From assembly GCF_029945925.1 (NCBI RefSeq), contig NZ_JAQSDN010000018.1:1-58677 (forward strand): DNA of 58,677 nt. The letters are read 5' to 3'. Source of the DNA: Polaromonas sp. GTDB taxonomy: Bacteria > Pseudomonadota > Gammaproteobacteria > Burkholderiales > Burkholderiaceae_C. Shown here piece by piece: positions 16,254 through 23,274 of this stretch. Position 1 is the first letter of the stretch, and each line of letters starts with the position of its first letter. The notes beneath the pieces were generated by a model, which did no database searches, was not told where the DNA came from, and saw only the letters and a list, made by a program, of their open reading frames with translations. The position numbers and the translations under genes were made by a program.

Positions 16254-17036
16254 GTGGCGCGCATCGCCCGGGTAACAGATCACCCGGCTGCCTTCGTGCT
16301 CGAAGGGCTCGGGCTGGATCACCGGCGGCCGGCGCCCGCGGGCCTCGGCCAGAACACTTTCAACGCCCGCGTGGCGTGACAGATGCGCCAGGCTCATGAT
16401 TTGCGGCGGCGCCAGCTCGATCTGGCGGTCCCAGTACTGCTGCAGCGCATGGCGCGGGCTCAGCCAGATGCTCTCGGTGGTCTCGAAATTGTCGTGGCTG
16501 GCCACCTGACCGCCGGGCACTGCCGCCACGAAAAAACGCGTGTCGAAACGCTTGTTGGTCACCGAGGGAGTGACGGGGGTGATCCAGCGTGACCAGGGCA
16601 CCACGTTGAGTGTCTGCAGGCGCAAGGCCATGCGGACCAGCACGGCATTGAAGCCGTGGCCTTCGCGCAGCAGGGCGGCGGCCCGGTCGGCGAGGCCGGG
16701 CAGGGCCTGGCCCTGGGCGAACAGCACCCCGGACTCTTCAAAAGCCTCGCGCAGCGCCGCCACATACACCGCGCCGGCCGTGCGCAGGTCGATGCCGGGC
16801 TCGTTCAGCCCGGCATGCAGCAGGTCCAGCGGCTGGTCCAGGTGGGCGGCCATGTCCAGCTCGGCGTCGGCGACATCGATCTTGCCGCCGGGAAACACGT
16901 AGGCGCCGCCCAGCACGTCGGACAGGCCATGGCGCTTCATGAGGAATACCTCCAGGCCCGCGGGCGCATCGCGCAGCAACACCACGGTGGCTGCCGGACG
17001 CGGCGGGGTGGTGACGGTTTCGAGGTTGAGTTCCAT
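16158..17036 (-). CDS. Nudix hydrolase (NUDT19-like)
   Basis: A 292-aa protein with a split Nudix box: GGKID near residue 51 and AALREAFEESGVLF near residues 93-106, with an insertion between the halves, as in NUDT19/RP2-type CoA-diphosphatase relatives. GGAYVFPGGK starts the box. The C-terminal half (PVTPSVTNKRFDTRFFVAAVP and later) matches this larger subfamily. The likely substrate is a CoA or acyl-CoA derivative, inferred only from the subfamily. Its 3' end overlaps dusC by 96 bp, tail to tail. Confidence 0.82.
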   Translation of the reverse strand: MELNLETVTTPPRPAATVVLLRDAPAGLEVFLMKRHGLSDVLGGAYVFPGGKIDVADAELDMAAHLDQPLDLLHAGLNEPGIDLRTAGAVYVAALREAFEESGVLFAQGQALPGLADRAAALLREGHGFNAVLVRMALRLQTLNVVPWSRWITPVTPSVTNKRFDTRFFVAAVPGGQVASHDNFETTESIWLSPRHALQQYWDRQIELAPPQIMSLAHLSRHAGVESVLAEARGRRPPVIQPEPFEHEGSRVICYPGDARHSVRAQALPGPTRLSYRNRRFEPDAGFEALFG

Positions 17037-17144
17037 GGCAGCTTTCAGGGGGGAGACGGGGCGGTCCAGTACAGTACGACCTGGTTTCCGAGGCTATCAG
17101 ACTTGCGGCGGACCAGGCATCACCAACACGACAAGGACAAGCAA

Positions 17145-18059
17145 ATGGGTATTGATTTCAAGGGCCGGGTGGCCATCGTCACGGGCGCAGGCGGCGGACT
17201 GGGCCGGCAACATGCCCTGGCCCTGGCCAGGCGCGGCGCGAAGGTGCTGGTCAACGACCTGGGCGGCGCGCGCGACGGCTCGGGCGGATCGGTCAGTGCC
17301 GCCGACGCGGTGGTGGCCGAGATCCGGGCGGCCGGCGGCGAGGCCATGGCCAACGGCGCGTCGGTCACCGACTTTGCGGCGGTACAGGCCATGGTGCAGC
17401 AGGCCATGGACGCCTGGGGCCGCGTGGACATCCTCGTCAACAACGCAGGCATCCTGCGTGACAAGAGTTTTGCCAAGATGGACCTGGCCGACTTCGCGCT
17501 GGTGATGAATGTGCACCTGATGGGTGCCGTGCATTGCAGCAAGGCCGTGTGGGACATCATGGCGGCGCAGAAATACGGCCGCATCGTGATGACCACCTCG
17601 TCGTCGGGCCTGTACGGCAACTTCGGCCAGTCCAACTACGGTGCGGCCAAGATGGCGCTGGTCGGGCTGATGCAGACGCTGGCCATCGAGGGCGCGAAAA
17701 ACGACATTCGCGTCAACTGCCTGGCGCCGACGGCTGCCACGCGCATGACGGAAGGGCTGATGCCCGAAGAGGTGCTGCAGGCGCTGCAGCCCGAAGCCGT
17801 GGTGCCAGCCATGCTGGTGTTGGCGTCGCAGGATGCGCCGACACGCACCATTCTTTGCGCGGGCGCCGGCACCTTCGAGGCGGCCAACATCACGTTGACC
17901 CAGGGCCTGTACCTGGGCATGGGTGAACAGGTGCCGGAGGCGCTGGCCGCGCGGCTGGCCGAGGTGACGGAACGCGCTGGCGAGATGGTGCCGCAAAGCG
18001 GCGCTGCGCAAGGCAGCAACGAGGTCGGCAAGGCCATGGCCGGCAGACTGCCGGCGTAA
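17145..18059 (+). CDS. SDR-family (3R)-hydroxyacyl-CoA dehydrogenase-like protein
   Basis: A 304-aa SDR with the multifunctional-enzyme type 2 opening MGIDFKGRVAIVTGAGGGLG, a VLVNDLGG NAD-specificity loop, VDILVNNAGILRDKSF and the active site SSSGLYGNFGQSNYGAAK. These features are typical of hydroxyacyl-CoA dehydrogenases rather than sugar or steroid SDRs. A C-terminal extension of about 50 residues follows the core. AAGGA precedes the ATG. It is divergent from the Nudix gene, which may also act on CoA compounds. Confidence 0.85.
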   Translation: MGIDFKGRVAIVTGAGGGLGRQHALALARRGAKVLVNDLGGARDGSGGSVSAADAVVAEIRAAGGEAMANGASVTDFAAVQAMVQQAMDAWGRVDILVNNAGILRDKSFAKMDLADFALVMNVHLMGAVHCSKAVWDIMAAQKYGRIVMTTSSSGLYGNFGQSNYGAAKMALVGLMQTLAIEGAKNDIRVNCLAPTAATRMTEGLMPEEVLQALQPEAVVPAMLVLASQDAPTRTILCAGAGTFEAANITLTQGLYLGMGEQVPEALAARLAEVTERAGEMVPQSGAAQGSNEVGKAMAGRLPA

Positions 18060-18098
18060 GAGACGGGAGTAAGACGCGAGGGACAGATGCCAAAGATG

Positions 18099-18181
18099 CC
18101 GCCGGGTTCGCTGGGCAATGTTCCGACGTTTCGCCAAAGGGCGGAAGTCCGATACCTGTCTTTGTAGCGCGAACCCGGCGG
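18099..18181. repeat. Long inverted repeat enclosing a smaller hairpin
   Basis: CCGCCGGGTTCGC (18099-18111) and GCGAACCCGGCGG (18169-18181) are exact reverse complements. Between them a TTTCGCC...GGGCGGAA pairing (about 18130-18146) can form an inner stem. It starts 40 bp after the SDR stop. No T-run follows. Confidence 0.5.
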
Positions 18182-18380
18182 GCACGGTGCCAGTGTCGTT
18201 GTGCGCGGCCGGTCCGTGTTGCAGGCCGGCGCAGATGAACGCTGTAGGCCGTGTCCGGCGTGGCACCGGAGGCCCGGAATAAAAGTGGCGATGACGCCGG
18301 GAGGCAGAGGGGGCCCGCCCGCGATGGCATGTCCATTCGATACGCTATTGAATAGGCCGCGTCGGGCTGCGGACCGGACC

Positions 18381-18390
18381 CGTCCTACAG
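18381..18390 (+). promoter_or_regulatory. GTCCTACA motif upstream of the 92-aa exported protein
   Basis: CGTCCTACAG lies 121 bp upstream of the ATG at 18511, in the same orientation as the gene. Confidence 0.35.
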
Positions 18391-18510
18391 GCGCATGCGG
18401 ATGAGGCCCACCCCAGCGGCATGGGGGGCGTCCTAAATTGAAACCAGTCGGCCCTCCGGTCGGCATACACCCTATCGCCCCTCACCGGGTTTTTCATTCA
18501 GGAGCCATTC

Positions 18511-18789
18511 ATGAAACTCAATCAATCCCTGACCGCTGCCATCACTGCTGCAGCCCTTGTCGCCGGCGCTGGTTTTGCCTATGCGCAATCCGGCACAACA
18601 CCCGGTGCCCCCGGCGACCTGAACAGACAGGGTGCCGCAGAGATGAAGGCACCTGACGTCAATCCCGCCGCCGGCACGACCATGCAGGCTCAGCCTGCCA
18701 CCGGTACAGGAACGTCGGCCGACACCAGCAACAGCAGCACGATGCAGACCGGTACCGTGATGCCGGAGCCCCGCGCTGACCGCAACTAA
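18511..18789 (+). CDS. Small periplasmic hypothetical protein, 92 aa
   Basis: Signal peptide MKLNQSLTAAITAAALVAGAG ending at AYA-Q (cleavage near residue 25), then a mature region of about 67 residues rich in Gly, Thr, Ala, Pro and Ser with no cysteine. Low-complexity exported proteins of this kind are common in Burkholderiales and lack an assigned role. CAGGAGCC precedes the ATG. It is 99 bp upstream of the L,D-transpeptidase gene and may share its promoter. Confidence 0.7.
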   Translation: MKLNQSLTAAITAAALVAGAGFAYAQSGTTPGAPGDLNRQGAAEMKAPDVNPAAGTTMQAQPATGTGTSADTSNSSTMQTGTVMPEPRADRN

Positions 18790-18888
18790 GCCCGCGCCAT
18801 CCCTCATGCGCAAGGCTTTCGCAGGGACGCTCCGTGTTGTCACGGGGCGTCCCTGCCCCCCTTTGTACGCTCAATCTGAAATCCCGAT

Positions 18889-19620
18889 ATGTCTGACATG
18901 ACCCCGACAGACGCCTCACCCCTGGACGCCATCCTCAAGGGGCTGGGCATGGGGTGTGCCGTGCTGGCCCTGGTGTTGCCGGGGCATGTCACATCGACAC
19001 AAAGCCGGCAAAGTGCGGCCGTGCCCGCCGTGGCTGATTTCCCGCGGGTGGCCGATTTCCTGTCCGAAGAGTCTTCACCGCCCGTGCGCCAGATGGCCGA
19101 CTGGGTGATGGCATCGCGCGATCACCAGGGCATGCCGTTTGTCATCGTCGACAAACAGCATGTCAGGGTGTTTGTCTTCCACCCGAACGGACAACTCAGC
19201 GGCGCCACCCCGGCCCTGATGGGGTCTGCCCTCGGCGACGATTCGGTGTCCGGCATTGGCGAGCGAGAAATATCGGCCATCCTGCCGCACGAACGCACCA
19301 CGCCAGCCGGCCGGTTTGTCTCGCTGCCCGGCGTGAACTCCTTTGGCGAAGACATTGTCTGGGTGGACTACGCGGCGGCCGTGTCCATGCATCGCGTGCG
19401 GGCCAAGGACCCGAAAGAGCGCCGGCTGGAGCGGCTCGCGTCCGCCACGCCGGACGACAACCGCATTTCCTTTGGCTGCATCAATCTGCCGGCCGGGTTT
19501 TACGACACGGTGGTCAAACCCGCGCTCGGCACGCGCCGCGGCGTGGTTTATGTGCTGCCGGAAACGCGGCCGCTGCAGGCCGTGTTTGGTGACAGGGTTG
19601 CGGTGCTGCAGCCGTCTTGA
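18889..19620 (+). CDS. L,D-transpeptidase-fold (YkuD-like) protein
   Basis: A 243-aa protein with an N-terminal hydrophobic segment (about 13-33) for membrane anchoring or export. The putative catalytic region ISFGCINLPAGFYDTVV (about 195-211) has the SxGCxN/R form of YkuD enzymes, and AVSMHRVRAKD about 35 residues earlier could supply the His. KQHVRVFVF and MPFVIVDKQ are typical of YkuD N-terminal strands. It is divergent from textbook members, so crosslinking of peptidoglycan or lipoprotein is plausible but unproven. Confidence 0.72.
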   Translation: MSDMTPTDASPLDAILKGLGMGCAVLALVLPGHVTSTQSRQSAAVPAVADFPRVADFLSEESSPPVRQMADWVMASRDHQGMPFVIVDKQHVRVFVFHPNGQLSGATPALMGSALGDDSVSGIGEREISAILPHERTTPAGRFVSLPGVNSFGEDIVWVDYAAAVSMHRVRAKDPKERRLERLASATPDDNRISFGCINLPAGFYDTVVKPALGTRRGVVYVLPETRPLQAVFGDRVAVLQPS

Positions 19621-19693
19621 AACGCGTTCCCGCCGCTAATGCAGTTGCATGCTTGTGGAACAAATAAAAGCGATGGATTTTGGGTCAGGGCAA

Positions 19694-19741
19694 GGCGCAA
19701 ACCACGCAGTTTTATGTTCCAGATAGCGTGCAACACTGCAC
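19694..19741 (-). repeat. Shared repeat (GTGCAGTGTTGCAC head), copy 2
   Basis: Inverted relative to the copy at 14900-14953. On the minus strand it reads GTGCAGTGTTGCAC, then GCTATCTGGAACATAAAACT and GCGTGGTTTGCGCC. Its first base is also the first base of the stop codon triplet of the adjacent minus-strand gene. Confidence 0.6.
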
Positions 19742-20082
19742 TAGTTCCGGGCCTCTTTGTAAGGCCGGTGCCCGGGTGCCTGCATCATGGCTTCTCCGGG
19801 TCCTGCCGCGTAAGCTACCCTGCCGCCCACCGAATCCCCGACATGGCTGCGGGTCAGGTTGACCGGCGGGCACGAGGTGTCGGTGATGGAAAACACCATG
19901 TGGCCGCCGGGAAAAATCGCGGGCAGGGTCTGGTGCAACTGGTAACGCATGTCCACCGGGGCCTGCGCGGCATGGTAGATCACCTGGTTGGCGCGGTTGT
20001 AGACGGTGTAGCAGGCCAGCGCCTGGCCGCCGGACAGCGCGGGCAGCAGGGCGGCGAGGGCGTATTTCAGGACGGTATTCAT
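19741..20082 (-). CDS. Exported hypothetical protein, 113 aa
   Basis: Signal peptide MNTVLKYALAALLPALSGG followed by QALA-CYTVYNR. The mature domain of about 80 residues has the pattern CYTVYNRANQVIYHAAQAPV ... GGHMVFSITDTSCPPV with two cysteines that could form a disulfide. No function is known to me. The C-terminal residues appear unconserved, and the stop codon is formed at the border of a dispersed repeat, so the natural C-terminus may have been altered. Confidence 0.65.
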   Translation of the reverse strand: MNTVLKYALAALLPALSGGQALACYTVYNRANQVIYHAAQAPVDMRYQLHQTLPAIFPGGHMVFSITDTSCPPVNLTRSHVGDSVGGRVAYAAGPGEAMMQAPGHRPYKEARN

Positions 20083-20197
20083 GCGCGGGCCTTTCAAAAG
20101 GGCCATCTTGCGCCCGTCTTCCGGCCCACGGCGCAGGCGGGTGACCGCTTGTGGTGTCAGCCGACACGCTGGCCGCACGTTGTCCCGGAGTTCGTTT

Positions 20198-20250
20198 GCT
20201 ATCATATATATAGCTCGTTGCGCAAGTGGTGTAAGGGCTGGAGGCCGATT
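20198..20250 (+). repeat. Dispersed ~55-bp element
   Basis: GCTATCATATATATAGC, TCGTTGCGCAAG, then AAGGGCTGGAGGCCGATT: a complete copy with a clear AT-rich palindromic head. Confidence 0.6.
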
Positions 20251-20261
20251 GATGCCAAACC

Positions 20262-20942
20262 CTAACGCAAGCTCGAAGGCTGCGTCGGCTGGAAGTCGGC
20301 GTGGGCGCCCGCTGCCGCCTCCTGCTCGATACTGGCGTCGCGTGCCGCAAACATGTTTTGCAGGTCCTTCAGGTCGCGCATCACGTCGTCTTCGGCCTCA
20401 GCCGCCGGCATGGCCGATGCTGCTGCCATGACGGCAGCGGGTGCTGCCGCGGCAACCGCAACGGGCGCGGCGGCACGTGCCGGCGCCCCCCAGATGGCCG
20501 GATCGGGCATGTCGGGGTAGGGGCAGCTGTCCCCGACCTTGAATTCCCAGGAAATGCCGTGCAGCCAGGTGCCGGACTGCGGTTCGAACTGGGTGATCGC
20601 GGCGAGCAGCTCGTTCTGAAAAGCGAAGGCATAGGTCAACAGGCGTGCGTCCCAATGACGCAGCACCAGCCGCACGTACATGCCCGGGCCTCGGCTGCGG
20701 CTGTTGACCACCAGCATCTGGCACTCCACCCAGTCCGCCGCAATGCCATGCCTGCGCAGGCAGTCGCGCAGCAGCATCTGCACGAGCTGGCGGCGCGTGC
20801 CGTTGTCGGAGTTGTCCTCAATGGTGTGCTGGCTGTCCCGGGTGGTCGCCGCCGGCGTGCTGGCCACCGGTTTCAGCCCGGAATCCGGACCGTCGGCCGT
20901 CCTGTTCTTCAGCCCCAGCAGTCGCTCGAACACTTGTCTCAT
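20262..20942 (-). CDS. Hypothetical protein, 226 aa
   Basis: Starts MRQVFERLLGLKNR. A polar linker (15-50) leads to a folded-looking domain of about 100 residues (RQLVQMLLRDCLRRHGIAAD ... WLHGISWEFKVGDSCPYPDMP). An Ala/Pro-rich linker and a short acidic helical tail (EDDVMRDLKDLQNMFAARDA) follow. No signal peptide or membrane segment. The middle domain looks conserved in character, but no family could be named. The gene ends next to a dispersed element. Confidence 0.6.
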   Translation of the reverse strand: MRQVFERLLGLKNRTADGPDSGLKPVASTPAATTRDSQHTIEDNSDNGTRRQLVQMLLRDCLRRHGIAADWVECQMLVVNSRSRGPGMYVRLVLRHWDARLLTYAFAFQNELLAAITQFEPQSGTWLHGISWEFKVGDSCPYPDMPDPAIWGAPARAAAPVAVAAAAPAAVMAAASAMPAAEAEDDVMRDLKDLQNMFAARDASIEQEAAAGAHADFQPTQPSSLR

Positions 20943-21034
20943 GTGGTGAACCCTTCGCGGCCGGCCCTGGCCAGAGCGCTCTGGCCGTTCAATGCCAGCG
21001 TGTCGATGGATGGTCGTCCAAGTGGGAAGGCAAG

Positions 21035-21223
21035 TCAAGCCTCCAGCCTCTGCAGCGCTTCTTCCTGCCACCAGGCGGCCGCAGCGTAGTAACTTTCCCA
21101 CACGCAGCCGTTGCAGCCGCGGCCGCAGCAGGTGGTGGGTTCGGCCGGCGGCGCCCGCAAAAACGTGCCCGCGTCGGGACTGGCAGGGGCGGGGGTGTCG
21201 TCATGGGTGGGAAAATCGTGCAC
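21035..21223 (-). CDS. Oxidoreductase-like domain protein, 62 aa
   Basis: A 62-aa protein with the cysteine signature TTCCGRGCNGCVWESYYAAA of the 'oxidoreductase-like, N-terminal' family (PF09791). The four cysteines in CCxxxCxxC suggest metal or cluster binding; function is unestablished. The start is a GTG at 21223, since no ATG precedes the conserved region in frame. Confidence 0.72.
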   Translation of the reverse strand: MHDFPTHDDTPAPASPDAGTFLRAPPAEPTTCCGRGCNGCVWESYYAAAAWWQEEALQRLEA

Positions 21224-21296
21224 CGCCGGCAGGCCGGTCTACATGCCATGGTAGCCGCTTCAGGCGGACACGCCGGCCAGCCGGCTTGCGCGGCCA

Positions 21297-21306
21297 CGTC
21301 CTACCT
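21297..21306 (+). promoter_or_regulatory. GTCCTAC motif upstream of tspO
   Basis: CGTCCTACCT lies 113 bp upstream of the tspO start, same orientation. It differs from the consensus at the final A. Confidence 0.25.
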
Positions 21307-21418
21307 GAGGATCAGCGTCGGGTGCTTATGTGATAGCCCGTCGGGTGCTAAAAACAGTCATCACGATGTCAACGCGACTTCAACGCGATCTCATCAAGGG
21401 TTTTTTCGAAGGATTTTC

Positions 21419-21835
21419 ATGGACAGCAGCAGCAGCAGCAGCGCCGCTTGGTACGCCCAGTTGAGCAAGCCTTTTTTTGCACCACCGGCAGGGGTGTTCG
21501 GCCCGGTGTGGTCGGTTCTCTACATCATCATCGCCGTCAGCTTCGGTTTTGTCCTACTGCAATACCTCAGGCGTCGCCTGCCGTTTCGCGTGCTGCTGCC
21601 TTTCATCCTGAACCTGCTGTTCAACCTGGCTTACACGCCCATCCAGTTCGGTTTGAAAAACAATGCGCTGGCCAGCCTCGACATCCTGCTGGTGCTGGGC
21701 ACGCTGGTCTGGGCCATGACGGCCATCCGGCAGCGCGCGCGCTGGGTGGTCTGGGTCAACATCCCCTACCTGCTGTGGGTGCTGTTTGCGACGGCGCTGC
21801 AGCTCAGCATCACCTGGCTGAACCGGGGCGCCTGA
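21419..21835 (+). CDS. tspO: TspO/MBR family protein
   Basis: A 138-aa, five-helix membrane protein. It has the TspO signature WYAQLSKPFFAPPAGVFGPVWSVLYI near the start and the conserved NIPYLLWVLFATALQLSITWLN at the end, where the family's ligand-binding and cholesterol-recognition-like residues lie. Bacterial TspO proteins are linked to tetrapyrrole and stress responses. The N-terminus has six serines encoded by (AGC)6 at 21425-21442. GAAGGA precedes the ATG. Confidence 0.88.
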   Translation: MDSSSSSSAAWYAQLSKPFFAPPAGVFGPVWSVLYIIIAVSFGFVLLQYLRRRLPFRVLLPFILNLLFNLAYTPIQFGLKNNALASLDILLVLGTLVWAMTAIRQRARWVVWVNIPYLLWVLFATALQLSITWLNRGA

Positions 21836-21892
21836 AGAAGATGCGCCGTCCGCACGTGCTGGCCGCGCTCAGGCGCTGGCGCCAGCGCAGGC

Positions 21893-22129
21893 TCACAGGC
21901 CCAGCAGTTTTTTGGCGTCGCCCAGGGCTTTCATCGATTCGTCGTGTTTGCCGGCCTTGTGGAAGGTCTCTCCTTCGGCACGCAGGGCCTTGACCTTGCC
22001 CATGTCGGCAGCGGACAGCTTGGGGTTCCCGGCGAGCTTGGCGTCTATCGCCTTCATTTCGTTGGGGCAGTTGTGGGCCAGGGCCAGTGACGAGGCGGCC
22101 AGGGCCGCGGCAGCAATGATGAGTTTCAT
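21893..22129 (-). CDS. Small periplasmic hypothetical protein, 78 aa
   Basis: Signal peptide MKLIIAAAALAASSLALA followed by a short, helical, charged mature protein of about 60 residues (HNCPNEMKAIDAKLAGNP ... HDESMKALGDAKKLLGL). One cysteine follows the cleavage site at the third position, but there is no lipobox. Similar small helical exported proteins occur across Comamonadaceae without a known role. Confidence 0.7.
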   Translation of the reverse strand: MKLIIAAAALAASSLALAHNCPNEMKAIDAKLAGNPKLSAADMGKVKALRAEGETFHKAGKHDESMKALGDAKKLLGL

Positions 22130-22318
22130 GCGAATCTCCCATGTCCAATGCGCGTCAGAAAATGCTGACACCGGATGCTAGCAATAACCGCCCCGTGGCG
22201 GCAAGCGCTTGACCGCGAGACGGGCCGGGGCATTGCCATAAAATCAGCAGCTTGCGCCCGCTGCCTGCATGCACCGACCTGCGGCGGCCGGCTTCCCCAC
22301 CGACTACCGGGTTGACCC

Positions 22319-23020
22319 ATGTCTCTTGAAATTACCGAAGCCCAGACGGGCGAGCAGCCCGTCGCCACCATCCTGATCATGCACGGCCTGGGCGCCGACG
22401 GCCGTGATTTTGTTCCTGTGGCCGAGCAGCTCGATTTGTCCAGCGTGGGCCCGGTGCGTTTTCTGTTTCCCCACGCGCCGGTGATTCCCGTCACCATCAA
22501 CGGCGGCTACCAGATGCCCGCCTGGTACGACATCCTGGGTGCCAACCTGACGGCAGGCCAGGACGAAACCGGCATGCGCCAGACCCAGGCCGCCATCAAC
22601 ACGCTGCTGGAACGCGAAGTCTCGCGCGGCATTCCTGCCAGCCGCATCGTGGTGGCCGGCTTTTCCCAGGGCTGTGCGATGGCTCTGATGACGGGCCTGC
22701 GTTATCCCGAACGCCTGGCCGGCATCATGGGCCTGTCGGGTTACCTGCCGTTGGCGCATACCGTGGCGGCAGAGCGCAGTCCGGCCAACGGAGGTCTGCC
22801 GATTTTCCTGGCGCACGGCAAGCGCGACGGTGTGGTGCCGCTGGCCGCGGCCACCGGGACGCGCGACGCGCTGGCGGCGCTGGGGTATCCGGTGGACTGG
22901 CACGAATACGACATGGAACACGCGGTCTGCATGGAGGAGATCGCCGACATGAACCAGTGGCTGCTGCAGGTGTTGTCTGATAACCCGCCTAACGCTTCGG
23001 GCCAGACCGGGCATGCGTAA
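22319..23020 (+). CDS. Carboxylesterase/phospholipase-family alpha/beta hydrolase
   Basis: A 233-aa member of the abhydrolase_2 family (carboxylesterase/acyl-protein thioesterase type). Visible are the oxyanion region MHGLGADGRDF (about 21-31), nucleophile GFSQG (about 119-123), Asp in HGKRDGVVP and His in DMEHAVC. Length matches the family. Cytoplasmic, with broad esterase activity expected. Confidence 0.9.
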   Translation: MSLEITEAQTGEQPVATILIMHGLGADGRDFVPVAEQLDLSSVGPVRFLFPHAPVIPVTINGGYQMPAWYDILGANLTAGQDETGMRQTQAAINTLLEREVSRGIPASRIVVAGFSQGCAMALMTGLRYPERLAGIMGLSGYLPLAHTVAAERSPANGGLPIFLAHGKRDGVVPLAAATGTRDALAALGYPVDWHEYDMEHAVCMEEIADMNQWLLQVLSDNPPNASGQTGHA

Positions 23021-23080
23021 GGGCTTTCCCGACATGGCGCCCGGCGGTTCCGCGGGCCGACCTGCCCCGGTTTTCTGATT

Positions 23081-23145
23081 TTGAAGATGAAATAGCGCCC
23101 GAGCCCAAGCAGGGCGGGCGGTGCCAGCTATCAAAAAAAGAGTGG
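23081..23145 (-). repeat. Dispersed ~55-bp element
   Basis: In the gap before gshA. On the minus strand an AT-rich TTTTTTTGATAGC block is followed by a GC-rich core and a degenerate tail. Confidence 0.5.
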
Positions 23146-23274
23146 CTCGCACAGGCCAGCAGCGGCAGGCCGCGCCGGGCTGCCGCTGCTGGCCAAGTGC
23201 CAGGCTGCGCAGCCTGCAAACAACCCCGGCCTGTGATACCTTGCACGCCACGAAAGATTCAGAGGGAAAACTTT

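Larger units (their letters stand above)
18060..18510. other. Intergenic region with long hairpin and motif
   Basis: This 451-bp gap has no supported gene. It contains an 83-nt structure closed by 13-bp arms (18099-18181) and a GTCCTACA motif (18381-18390) upstream of the exported 92-aa protein. Confidence 0.6.

Noticed and set aside
17097..18266. 389-codon frame antisense to the acyl-CoA SDR
   Set aside because: Shadow of the SDR reading frame; composition is repetitive His/Arg/Gly and has no family features.
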